A stretch of DNA of 54,641 nucleotides. Origin: Gemmatimonadaceae bacterium. GTDB taxonomy: Bacteria > Gemmatimonadota > Gemmatimonadetes > Gemmatimonadales > Gemmatimonadaceae. Of the stretch, positions 34,024 to 41,668 are shown in pieces (positions within the stretch are counted from its first letter, which is position 1; every line of letters starts with the position of its first letter). Both the position numbers and the translations under genes were made by a program. The DNA is taken from contig JAICYT010000002.1 in assembly GCA_025934075.1 (NCBI GenBank), forward strand, positions 1 to 54,641, in the 5' to 3' direction. The notes below the pieces were generated by a model. It saw nothing but the letters and a program-made list of their open reading frames with translations, was not told the origin of the DNA and made no database searches.

Positions 34024-35973
34024 GTGAGACGATACTTCGGAGCGGTCCTGCTCCTTGCCGCCGCAGCCGCGTGCGCGAAGAAGCAACAGGCGCCGACCGT
34101 GCAGACCGCGCTCGTGACGCGCCGCGACATCATCATCGATGCGCAGGCGAACGGCGTGATCGAGCCGATCACCATCATCGAAGTCAAATCGAAGGCGTCC
34201 GGCGTCATCACACAGATGCCCGTCGAGACAGGCACGCACGTCAACCCCGGCGATCTGCTCGTTCAGATCGACACGCGCGACGTGCAGAACCGGTACGACC
34301 AAGCCAAGGCGCAGCTGGACGCGGCGCAGGCACGCCTGCAAGTCTCGGAGTCGGACAAGAAGCGCAACGAAGACATGTTCAAAGCTCGCGTCATCACGCC
34401 GCAAGAGTTCGAGAAGGTCGCGGTGGATTATGAGAACGCGAAATCCGGTGTCGTCAGCGCGAAAGCGCAACTCGATCTCGCCAAACAGAGTTTGGAGGAC
34501 GCGACTGTCCGCGCACCCGCAATCGGGACGATCATCGACAAGACGGTGTCGGTCGGAACGGTCATCGCGTCGGCCACGGGCTCGGTCAGCGGCGGCACGA
34601 CGATCGTGAAGATGGCCGACCTCAAGACCGTTCGAATTCGCGCGCTGTTCAACGAGACGGACATCGGCAACGTCCACCCGGGCGAGCCGGCCAACGTCAC
34701 TGTGGACGCGTACCCGGACCGCCGCTTCGGCGGAGTCGTCGAGAAGATCGAGCCACAAGCTGTCGTGCAGCAGAACGTGACGATGTTTCCGGTGCTCGTG
34801 AACCTCGAGAACCAGGAAGGGTTGCTGAAGCCCGGAATGAACGGCGAAGTCTCGGTGCTCATCGACGAGCGCGACAACGTGATCGCCATTCCGAACGACG
34901 CGATCAAGAATCCGCGTGAGGCCGTGGCCACTGGTGGTTTGTTGGGACTCAACGCGGACACGATAAACGCCGAGCTCAAAGCACAGGGCTTTGGTGGCGG
35001 AGGTAGCCGCGGAGGCTTCGGCGGTGGAAATCGCGGCGGAAACGGCGGCGCGCCTGGCGGCGGCCGACGGCCCAATAGCGGTGGTGCCGCTGGACCGGGC
35101 GGTGGATCCGGGAGCGCGAATGGAGAGATCGTGACCACCGCGATCCAACAGGGCGGCCAGCAGGGCGGCGGCGGTTTCGGCCAGGGTGGATTTGGCGGCA
35201 TGCAGGTCTCCGACGCCGATTGCAAGAAGATCGACGACGTGCTCAAGGCGCATCCGAAGGAGAAAAAACAGATCGACGATCTTCGCGCCAAGATGCAAGC
35301 GCTTCGTCCGGCGGGCTTCGGCGGCGGCAATCGTCGTGGCGGCGATTCGACGGGCGGAGCGAATCGCCAGCGTGGCACCGGCGATAGTACACAGCGTCGC
35401 CGCGGTGGCGGCGGCTTCGGTGGGGGCCAGCAAGGCGGACAGCCCGGCGGTCAACAAGGTGCCGGCGGCCAGGGCGGCGGTGGCTTCCGCGGCAGCCCCG
35501 AGATGCAGGCGATCAACGAGCAGCTCCGCGCGATCTACGCGCAGTTGAGCATCGACCCACGCACGGCTGGCGCATGCGCTCGCCGCGCACAAGGCGGTGG
35601 TGCCGGTCAGTCGGCGTCAGCCGGCGGCGCAACCCGTCAAGGTGGCGCTCAGGGCGGTCGCCCGGGCGCGCTCACTCCCACGCCGGAAATGGGCGCACGG
35701 CCAGCACGGCAGCGCGCGGGTCTCGTGTTCGTCAGCGACAGCGCGAAGACGAACTTCCATCCTCGCGTCGTGCAACTCGGACAAGGCAACCTCGATTACA
35801 CGGAAGTGCTGAGCGGCCTGAAAGAAGGCGAACACGTCGTCATGCTGGGTGCGTTGGCCCTGCAAGCGCAGCGTCAACAACAGCAGGATCGAATCCGCCA
35901 GAACGCCAGCCCACTGGGCGGCCAACAGGGTCCGGGCGGTGGCGGTCCGCGCGGTGGTGGTCGAGGGGGTTGA
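34024..35973 (+). CDS. MacA-like periplasmic adaptor lipoprotein with Gly/Gln-rich insert
   Basis: A 649-residue adaptor. The lipoprotein signal ends AAAAC17. Biotinyl-lipoyl and helical-hairpin regions (about 50-165) and a beta-barrel (about 170-296) match MacA/HlyD-type fusion proteins linking an inner-membrane pump to TolC. Where homologues pass directly from the beta-barrel (IPNDAI, residue 294) to the membrane-proximal domain (GLVFVSDSAKTNFHPRVVQLG, from 566), this protein carries about 240 residues rich in Gly, Gln, Arg and Ser, with two short helical islands and cysteines C400 and C518. A second Gly-rich tail ends the protein. GTG 34024 with AGGAG upstream is the likely start; the permease begins 4 nt after its stop. 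Confidence 0.88.
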   Translation: MRRYFGAVLLLAAAAACAKKQQAPTVQTALVTRRDIIIDAQANGVIEPITIIEVKSKASGVITQMPVETGTHVNPGDLLVQIDTRDVQNRYDQAKAQLDAAQARLQVSESDKKRNEDMFKARVITPQEFEKVAVDYENAKSGVVSAKAQLDLAKQSLEDATVRAPAIGTIIDKTVSVGTVIASATGSVSGGTTIVKMADLKTVRIRALFNETDIGNVHPGEPANVTVDAYPDRRFGGVVEKIEPQAVVQQNVTMFPVLVNLENQEGLLKPGMNGEVSVLIDERDNVIAIPNDAIKNPREAVATGGLLGLNADTINAELKAQGFGGGGSRGGFGGGNRGGNGGAPGGGRRPNSGGAAGPGGGSGSANGEIVTTAIQQGGQQGGGGFGQGGFGGMQVSDADCKKIDDVLKAHPKEKKQIDDLRAKMQALRPAGFGGGNRRGGDSTGGANRQRGTGDSTQRRRGGGGFGGGQQGGQPGGQQGAGGQGGGGFRGSPEMQAINEQLRAIYAQLSIDPRTAGACARRAQGGGAGQSASAGGATRQGGAQGGRPGALTPTPEMGARPARQRAGLVFVSDSAKTNFHPRVVQLGQGNLDYTEVLSGLKEGEHVVMLGALALQAQRQQQQDRIRQNASPLGGQQGPGGGGPRGGGRGG

Positions 35974-35977
35974 TCGA

Positions 35978-37204
35978 ATGCTCATTGGAGAAATCATCAG
36001 CGTTGCGATTGGTGCCCTTCGCGCGAACAAGTTGCGATCCTTGCTCACGATGCTCGGTATCGTGATCGGTGTCGGCGCGGTGATCGCGGTCGTCGCGCTT
36101 GGCTCGGGGGCCCAGCAGGCGGTCAAGGATCGCATCGCCGCACTCGGCACCACGTTGTTGACTGTCAATCCTGGTCAACAGCGCGGCGGCGGCGGTGGCA
36201 TCGCGATCGCCGGCGGCCAGCAGCGCCTCACGCTCGACGACGCGAAGGCGGTCGACGAGCGTGCAACGAACCTGCTCGCTGTTCAGCCGGAGATGCGCTC
36301 GCAGCAACAGATCGTGTCAGGCAACAAGAACGCGAGCACGACAATCGTCGGCACAACGCCCAACTATCTCGAGGTTCGCAAGTACCAGCTCAAGGTGGGC
36401 AGAATGTTCACCGCCGCCGATGATGAAGGACGCCAGCGCGTCGCCGTCATCGGATCGGCGGTCGTCGATAACCTGGGAGTTACGGCGCCCGAGGCGCTGA
36501 TCGGCGAAAACGTGCGCATCCGCGGAACGCAATTCCTCGTGATCGGCGTGCTCGCGTCCAAGGGTCAAGCGAATGCGTTTCAAAATCCCGACGACCAGAT
36601 TCTCATTCCGATCAATACGGCGCGCTTTCGCGTGAACGGATCGGATCGGCTTCAGTCGATCAGCGCGTTGGCCGTGAGCGAAGACAAGATTCCCGACGCC
36701 ATGGCCGACATTCAGCGCGTGCTGCGCCGGCAGCACAAGCTGCGTCAAGGCGCGCCGGACGATTTTCAGATTCGCAACCAGGCGGATATTCTCGCGACGA
36801 CGCAAGAGACGACCGAGGTCATGACGTACCTGCTGTCGGGCATCGCCGCCGTATCCTTGCTCGTCGGCGGCATCGGCATCATGAACATCATGCTCGTGTC
36901 GGTCACCGAGCGCACGCGCGAGATCGGTATTCGCAAAGCTCTTGGCGCGACGCGCTGGAACATCCTGCTGCAGTTCCTCATCGAGGCCGTCGTGCTTTGC
37001 ATTCTCGGCGGCGTCTTGGGAATCGGGTTGGGTGCGGGCGGCGCAACTGTAATGAGCAAGACCGCCGGTTGGTCGACACAGATCTCCACGACCGCGATCA
37101 TTCTCGCGTTCGCGTTCTCGGCGTTCGTCGGCGTGGCGTTCGGCGTCTGGCCCGCTCGTCGTGCCGCCGTGCTCGATCCGATTACCGCGCTGCGATACGA
37201 ATAG
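35978..37204 (+). CDS. MacB-like ABC transporter permease without ATPase domain
   Basis: A 408-residue protein with the MacB/FtsX-type layout: an N-terminal helix (LRSLLTMLGIVIGVGAVIAVVAL), a large periplasmic domain (about 45-285) and three C-terminal helices containing GGIGIMNIMLVSVTERTREIGIRKALGA, the hallmark coupling segment. MacB itself begins with a fused ATP-binding domain of about 220 residues; here the protein starts directly at the first helix, and no separate ATPase gene lies in this operon. A Gly-rich patch near residue 70 echoes the adaptor. An unlinked ATPase, or one outside this window, must power it. A strong terminator follows at 37220. Confidence 0.9.
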   Translation: MLIGEIISVAIGALRANKLRSLLTMLGIVIGVGAVIAVVALGSGAQQAVKDRIAALGTTLLTVNPGQQRGGGGGIAIAGGQQRLTLDDAKAVDERATNLLAVQPEMRSQQQIVSGNKNASTTIVGTTPNYLEVRKYQLKVGRMFTAADDEGRQRVAVIGSAVVDNLGVTAPEALIGENVRIRGTQFLVIGVLASKGQANAFQNPDDQILIPINTARFRVNGSDRLQSISALAVSEDKIPDAMADIQRVLRRQHKLRQGAPDDFQIRNQADILATTQETTEVMTYLLSGIAAVSLLVGGIGIMNIMLVSVTERTREIGIRKALGATRWNILLQFLIEAVVLCILGGVLGIGLGAGGATVMSKTAGWSTQISTTAIILAFAFSAFVGVAFGVWPARRAAVLDPITALRYE

Positions 37205-37219
37205 CGAGTGTGCAAGAGA

Positions 37220-37257
37220 GCGGCGCCGGTGCGAATCACCGGCGCCGCTTCTTTTTG
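37220..37257 (+). terminator. Intrinsic terminator after the pump operon
   Basis: gcggcgccggtg (37220-37231) and caccggcgccgc (37237-37248) form a perfect 12-bp stem with a 5-nt loop, followed at once by ttctttttg. It ends the sigma-to-permease transcription unit before the convergent TonB-like gene. Confidence 0.9.
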
Positions 37258-37265
37258 CCCCGGGG

Positions 37266-37964
37266 TCATTTTCGCATTTGAAACTCGAAGGGCATCTCCG
37301 CCATTGCGCGGACCCGATAGCCTTTTGCCTCGGCAGGTCGGAAACGGAAATTGCCGAGGACATCGCGGACCGAGCGCGTGAACAGGTCGTGCGTCGACTC
37401 GACGATCTGGACGCTGCCCAAGTCGATCTTGCCGAGCGTGTCGACGATGAAGCGAACGAGCACGCGACCATCGATGCCGGCTTGGCGCAGCGATTCGGGA
37501 TAGCGCGGCGCTGCCGATGTGACAATTCGCATCAAAAGATCATTGCCGCGCCAATCGGTGTCGTCTGATGCCTCATCTCCGTCGATGATGCTCCGCGGCC
37601 CCGTGTTGGTTCCCGTAGGCGTGCCCGCGGGTCCCGTGACATGGTCGGGCATGGGTCTCGGCGTGTCGACCGGGGGCAGCGATGTCGGAATTTCTGTGTT
37701 GATGTGAATTTGATCGATGACGATTGTCGATCCCTGTGTCGCCGGGTGCGAGGTCGTTGGACGCGCCACGTGCGGCGTCGGAACTGGACGCGGTGGCGGT
37801 GGAGCGAGGTGGACATCGACGATGGGATCGCGCGCCGGTCGTCGCGCCTGGACTGTCGTGGCGGTGACGGCGCCGATGATCGCCAGATGGGCGGCGACGC
37901 TCAGGGCCATGCCACCAATGCGCCGTTGGCGGCGCGCCTTCGACTCGAGAAGGACTCTCAACAT
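37266..37964 (-). CDS. TonB-like energy transducer
   Basis: A 232-residue protein: cytosolic basic start, one membrane helix (about residues 19-38, ALSVAAHLAIIGAVTATT), a Pro/Thr-rich periplasmic linker (PPPPRPVPTPHV and PPVDTPRPMP), and a C-terminal TonB domain (about 146-230) with RYPESLRQAGIDGRVLVRFIVDTLGKI. TonB proteins pass energy from the ExbBD motor to outer-membrane receptors. No exbB/exbD genes or receptor are adjacent. The frame extends to 38186, but the ATG at 37964 has a CGGAGG site and gives a proper membrane-anchor start. Confidence 0.85.
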   Translation of the reverse strand: MLRVLLESKARRQRRIGGMALSVAAHLAIIGAVTATTVQARRPARDPIVDVHLAPPPPRPVPTPHVARPTTSHPATQGSTIVIDQIHINTEIPTSLPPVDTPRPMPDHVTGPAGTPTGTNTGPRSIIDGDEASDDTDWRGNDLLMRIVTSAAPRYPESLRQAGIDGRVLVRFIVDTLGKIDLGSVQIVESTHDLFTRSVRDVLGNFRFRPAEAKGYRVRAMAEMPFEFQMRK

Positions 37965-38160
37965 GATGCCTCCGGGCAGGATCCGGTGTCGCGTGACGAA
38001 CGAGGGAACATCACTCGACGGCAGCATAGCACTCGAAGGTTGCGCCTCGATTGCGGTGGCGTGATTGGCGAATGAGAGGTCGATGAGAAAAACCTGATCG
38101 ACGCGTGACGGCTGGCTGTCGCTCGGATTACGAATCGATTGCGACGGTTTTTCGGCGGGC

Positions 38161-38202
38161 GCAAAAGCAGCGCGGCGACAAGACAAAGGTCTTGTCGCCG
38201 CG
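38161..38202 (-). terminator. Intrinsic terminator of the csbD-like gene
   Basis: cgcggcgacaagac (38171-38184) pairs over 14 bp with 38189-38202 around a 4-nt loop. Read on the minus strand, a CTTTTGC run follows the stem, so it can stop transcription of the CsbD gene 26 nt upstream. Confidence 0.8.
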
Positions 38203-38227
38203 CCTTACTTATGAATCGGACCCGCGA

Positions 38228-38428
38228 TCAGGTGTCGCGATCTGCGTCTGATTCGGCTTCGCCGATCTTGCGTTGGGCTTTCCCCTTGAGCTCCTCGGCT
38301 TTTCCGCGGATCTGGTCGCCGGTGTCGCCGGTGAGGCCACCGACCGAGTTGCGGATCTTGCCTTCGGCTTCTTTACCGAAGCCTTTGACTTGGTTGTCCA
38401 GGCCGTCGCGATCGAGATTGTCCGCCAT
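38228..38428 (-). CDS. CsbD-family stress protein
   Basis: A 66-residue highly charged protein. The sequence contains the CsbD pattern: NQVKGFGKEAEGKIRNSVGGLTGD followed by a near-repeat IRGKAEELKGKAQRKIGEAESD. CsbD-like proteins are small, often disordered or helical, and induced by general stress; their molecular role is not established. A GGGGGA ribosome site precedes the ATG. It is transcribed as a single gene between the TonB-like gene and the divergent padR gene. Confidence 0.9.
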   Translation of the reverse strand: MADNLDRDGLDNQVKGFGKEAEGKIRNSVGGLTGDTGDQIRGKAEELKGKAQRKIGEAESDADRDT

Positions 38429-38542
38429 GCGTCCCCCGTTGAATGAAGCCCGTCGTTCGCGGAGGCGAATGCCCCCGAGGTACTAGGGCAATGCATGTGC
38501 CCCTTCCCTCGAGCTAGGAAAGTGGGAAACTGGGCGTTGCGC

Positions 38543-38586
38543 CGATATATCTGCCGTTATATCGTTACTGGCATCACGATATATCG
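38543..38586. promoter_or_regulatory. Operator-like palindromes upstream of padR
   Basis: CGATATA (38543-38549) and TATATCG (38558-38564) form an inverted repeat with 8-nt spacing, and CGATATATCG (38577-38586) is a perfect palindrome 12 nt before the start at 38599. Three copies of the same AT-rich half-site in a GC-rich gap suggest autoregulation by the PadR protein encoded next; many PadR regulators repress their own gene. Confidence 0.65.
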
Positions 38587-38598
38587 ACGAGGTGTCAC

Positions 38599-39201
38599 AT
38601 GTGGAGTCCGTTCATGCTCGGCTTTGACGTCGCCGATACCTGCGGTGGGCATCGCGCGCGGTCGCGTTGGGAAGGTTTCGGTGGCTGGGGGCCGGCTGGC
38701 AGCCACGGAAGGTGGCGTGGACGCGCCGCCCGCCTCTTCGAGCAAGGCGACCTCAAGTACGTCATCCTGCGCCTGCTCGAAGAGAAACCGCGGCACGGAT
38801 ACGAGATCATCAAGGAGCTCGAAAGCCGCTTCGGCGGGTCCTATGCGCCAAGCCCCGGCACTGTCTATCCGACCCTGACCATGCTGGAAGACATCGGCTA
38901 CGCCCGCGTCGTGCCGGAGGAGGGCGGAAAAAAGATCTACGAGATCACCGACGAAGGCCGAAAGCACCTCGCAGAACACAGCACCACGGTGAACGACATC
39001 TTCGACCGCATTGCCAGATTCGTCGAAGGATTCACCGACACGCCAATGACCGAGCTCAATCAGGCGTTCCAGCGACTCGCCCGTACTACCTACAAGACGG
39101 CAACGACGCACATTCGCGAAAAAGAAACCCTCAATAAGCTGCGTGAGATCATTCAGCGAGCGGCCGAGGAAATCGACGGGGTCACGAAGCCAACACCGTA
39201 A
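38599..39201 (+). CDS. PadR-family transcriptional regulator
   Basis: A 200-residue regulator. The winged helix-turn-helix of PadR proteins spans about residues 47-130: GDLKYVILRLLEEKPRHGYEI, SPGTVYPTLTMLEDIGY and KIYEITDEG. The C-terminal part (140-195) is a dimerisation helix. An N-terminal extension rich in Gly and Trp (GWGPAGSHGRWRG) is often seen in PadR proteins of this type. Members respond to small molecules or stress and repress neighbouring genes. It sits before two kup genes, separated by a terminator-like hairpin, so control of kup is possible but unproven. Confidence 0.9.
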   Translation: MWSPFMLGFDVADTCGGHRARSRWEGFGGWGPAGSHGRWRGRAARLFEQGDLKYVILRLLEEKPRHGYEIIKELESRFGGSYAPSPGTVYPTLTMLEDIGYARVVPEEGGKKIYEITDEGRKHLAEHSTTVNDIFDRIARFVEGFTDTPMTELNQAFQRLARTTYKTATTHIREKETLNKLREIIQRAAEEIDGVTKPTP

Positions 39202-39277
39202 CCAACGCGGTATGGCGCAAGCGAGCGTCGCTGGACTCCGCCTGGCGAGTGGCTACCGAGTGGCTACATTGAGAGGG

Positions 39278-39308
39278 GGGTCGCGGATTCCATCCGCGAC
39301 CCATTTTT
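39278..39308 (+). terminator. Hairpin with U-run between padR and first kup
   Basis: gggtcgcgga (39278-39287) and tccgcgaccc (39293-39302) form a perfect 10-bp stem, followed by ATTTTT. It lies 73 nt upstream of kup1. It may terminate padR, or act in the kup leader, since a similar element precedes the second kup gene. Confidence 0.8.
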
Positions 39309-39380
39309 GCGTATTTGCCGGAGCGGTCGTCTGCTCCGCATTCACACGCGACTGACGCGCGGTTTCCTCGCAGCTCATAC

Positions 39381-41462
39381 ATGAAAACCGATCCACCGCG
39401 TCCCAGCGATACTACGGACCATCCTGGCTCCGTCGAGGCGCAACGCGCCGTCCCGGCAGACGCATCTCCCGGCAGAGGGCCCGCGACCGCGACCGACTTC
39501 CACGCCGCTGTCGTTCCTGCGCGCCACCACGTCGAGCTCCGTCCGACGGGGAAGCGTCTCAGCCTCCTTTCGCTTACCGCACTCGGTATCGTCTACGGCG
39601 ATATCGGCACCAGTCCGCTCTATGCGTTCCAACTGTGCTTCACATCCGAACGACACCCAGTCGCGCTGACGAGCGAGAACGTCTACGGCATTCTCTCGCT
39701 CATCGTCTGGCTGCTCATCATCATCGTCGCGGGGAAGTACATCGGCTTCGTCATGCGCGCTGACAACCGGGGCGAAGGCGGGATCCTGGCGCTCATGGCG
39801 CTCATTCTTCAGCAGGAGCGCCGACGAACCGACTCGCGCCGTCGGGTGCTGCTCATCTCGCTAGCCCTGTTCGGTGCTGCGTTGCTGTACGGCGACGGGA
39901 TAATTACGCCGGCGATCTCGGTGCTCGGCGCCATCGACGGTTTGAAAGTCCTGGCTCCTGGTCTCAGCCAATTGGTATTGCCGATAAGCGTTGTCATCCT
40001 CGTTGTCCTGTTCGCCGTACAGCGATTCGGCACGCAACGAGTTGGGACCGCATTCGGCCCGATCATGGCGGTCTGGTTCGTCACGATCGCCGTGCTTGGG
40101 ATCATCGAGATCATGCGCGAGCCACGGATTCTCGGCGCGCTAAACCCTTGGCATGGCCTGGTCTTCTTCGCCTCCAACGGATACACCGGATTCCTTGCCC
40201 TCGGTGGCGTGGTGCTGGCGGTGACAGGTGCCGAGGCGCTGTACGCGGACATGGGCCACTTCGGCAAGCGTCCGATCCGCCTGGCTTGGTTCGGTCTGGT
40301 GCTTCCTGCCCTCCTGCTCAACTACTTTGGCCAGGGCGCACTCCTGCTGCGTGATCCCGCGACGATCAGCAATCCATTTTATCTGCTCGCGCCGCGCGCC
40401 ATGCTCATTCCACTGGTCGTAGTGGCGGCGCTGGCCGCGATCGTCGCTTCGCAGGCGTTGATTTCCGGCGCGTTTTCCATGACGCAGCAGGCCGTGCAGC
40501 TTGGGTATTCGCCACGCGTGACGATTCTACACACATCGTGGAGCGAAGCCGGCCAAATTTACGTTCCGGAGATCAACAAGATCCTGGCCGCCGGATGTCT
40601 ACTCCTCGTGCTGACGTTCCGAACAGCACAAAACCTCGGTGCCACCTACGGCGTCGCGGTCACGGGAACCATGGCGATCACGGCGCTCCTGTTTGGTGTC
40701 GTCGCACACACGCGATGGAATTGGCCCCTGACGCGCGTCGTACCGCTTACCGTCTTCTTTTTGGCGATCGACCTGCCAATCGCGGTCGCAAACACGGTCA
40801 AGATCGAATATGGCGGTTGGGTCCCGATCGGCATCGCCCTGGGTGCGTACACACTCATGAGCACTTGGAAAAAAGGTCGCGTCCTGCTCGCGCGGGCCTT
40901 GCACGCGGGCGCGCTTCCACTGGACTTGTTCCTCGGCGACCTGACGCGCCGGAAGCCGCACCGCGTTCCGGGCACCGCCGTGTTCATGACGTCATCGAAT
41001 GACGGCGTCCCCGTCGTGCTGCTCCACCATCTCAAGCACAACAAGGTGCTGCACGAGCAAGTCATATTGATGTCTGTGGTGACGGAAGACGTGCCGGAAA
41101 TTCAGTCTGGCGAGCGGGTGACGGTCGACAAGCTGGAGCACGGCTTCTATCGGATCACCGCGCGTTATGGCTTCATGGAATCACCGAACGTGCCCGAGAT
41201 CTTACAGCGGGCGCGCGAGTCGGGCGTCAAGGCAAGACCGAATGACACCACGTTCTATCTGGGTCGTGAGCGACTCATCATCGCCGATGGCGAGAAGCGG
41301 CCCGACGCTCGGCGCGCGCCGGAGGATGCGGATCTGCCGCGCATGTGGCGGTGGCGCAAAAAGCTGTTCGTCGTCATGTCGCGCAACGCTCGCTCGGCAA
41401 CAGAGTTCTTTGGCATTCCGCCGAATCGAGTCGTGGAGCTTGGAGCCCAAGTCGAGTTCTGA
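39381..41462 (+). CDS. kup: KUP/HAK potassium uptake protein 1
   Basis: A 693-residue K+ symporter of the KUP family. After a 50-residue Pro/Ala-rich N-tail, the signature GIVYGDIGTSPLYA opens twelve predicted membrane helices (LLYGDGIITPAISV, EALYADMGHFGKRPI, NYFGQGALLL, SQALISGAFSMTQQA), followed by a cytosolic C-terminal domain of about 200 residues. It imports potassium with protons. The ATG at 39381 starts just after the hairpin leader; the frame is open to 39315 without a good start. The same gene type is repeated immediately downstream. Confidence 0.93.
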   Translation: MKTDPPRPSDTTDHPGSVEAQRAVPADASPGRGPATATDFHAAVVPARHHVELRPTGKRLSLLSLTALGIVYGDIGTSPLYAFQLCFTSERHPVALTSENVYGILSLIVWLLIIIVAGKYIGFVMRADNRGEGGILALMALILQQERRRTDSRRRVLLISLALFGAALLYGDGIITPAISVLGAIDGLKVLAPGLSQLVLPISVVILVVLFAVQRFGTQRVGTAFGPIMAVWFVTIAVLGIIEIMREPRILGALNPWHGLVFFASNGYTGFLALGGVVLAVTGAEALYADMGHFGKRPIRLAWFGLVLPALLLNYFGQGALLLRDPATISNPFYLLAPRAMLIPLVVVAALAAIVASQALISGAFSMTQQAVQLGYSPRVTILHTSWSEAGQIYVPEINKILAAGCLLLVLTFRTAQNLGATYGVAVTGTMAITALLFGVVAHTRWNWPLTRVVPLTVFFLAIDLPIAVANTVKIEYGGWVPIGIALGAYTLMSTWKKGRVLLARALHAGALPLDLFLGDLTRRKPHRVPGTAVFMTSSNDGVPVVLLHHLKHNKVLHEQVILMSVVTEDVPEIQSGERVTVDKLEHGFYRITARYGFMESPNVPEILQRARESGVKARPNDTTFYLGRERLIIADGEKRPDARRAPEDADLPRMWRWRKKLFVVMSRNARSATEFFGIPPNRVVELGAQVEF

Positions 41463-41479
41463 GGAGAGAACAACCGCCC

Positions 41480-41540
41480 ATCCTGGACCCAGCGAAGGAT
41501 CAGCTCGTCGTCTTGGAAAAAGCTGGTCCTTCTTCGCCGC
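41480..41540. repeat. Degraded copy of the dispersed palindromic repeat, copy B
   Basis: catcctgg...agcgaaggatcagct (from 41480) faces agctggtccttcttcgc (to about 41537), an imperfect inverted repeat matching the agcgaaggatctgc core of the copy at 11533 with several changes. It follows the first kup stop by 18 nt. Confidence 0.5.
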
Positions 41541-41568
41541 GACACCCGGGAGGCACTAGATTCAGCTA

Positions 41569-41597
41569 GGGTCGCGGATTCCTCCGTGGCCCGTTTT
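41569..41597 (+). terminator. Leader hairpin before second kup
   Basis: gggtcgcgga (41569-41578) pairs with tccgtggccc (41583-41592) with two G-U pairs and a 4-nt loop, followed by GTTTT. The left arm, loop start and downstream 'gcgta...gccggagc' match the hairpin at 39278, and the distance to the kup ATG (76 nt) is nearly the same. Confidence 0.75.
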
Positions 41598-41668
41598 GCG
41601 TACGTGCCGGAGCAATCGTCAGCCCCGGGTCCATACAGTCTGAGGCGAGTATTGCCCGCAGTTCTAAG

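Noticed and set aside
33811..35592. 593-codon open frame on the minus strand
   Set aside because: It is antisense to the Gly/Gln-rich adaptor gene; its Ala/Leu/Arg-rich low-complexity product is an artefact of GC-rich codons.
39202..39380. Possible ydaO-type c-di-AMP riboswitch upstream of kup
   Set aside because: The conserved core sequences of that class are not visible; only a terminator-like hairpin is supported.
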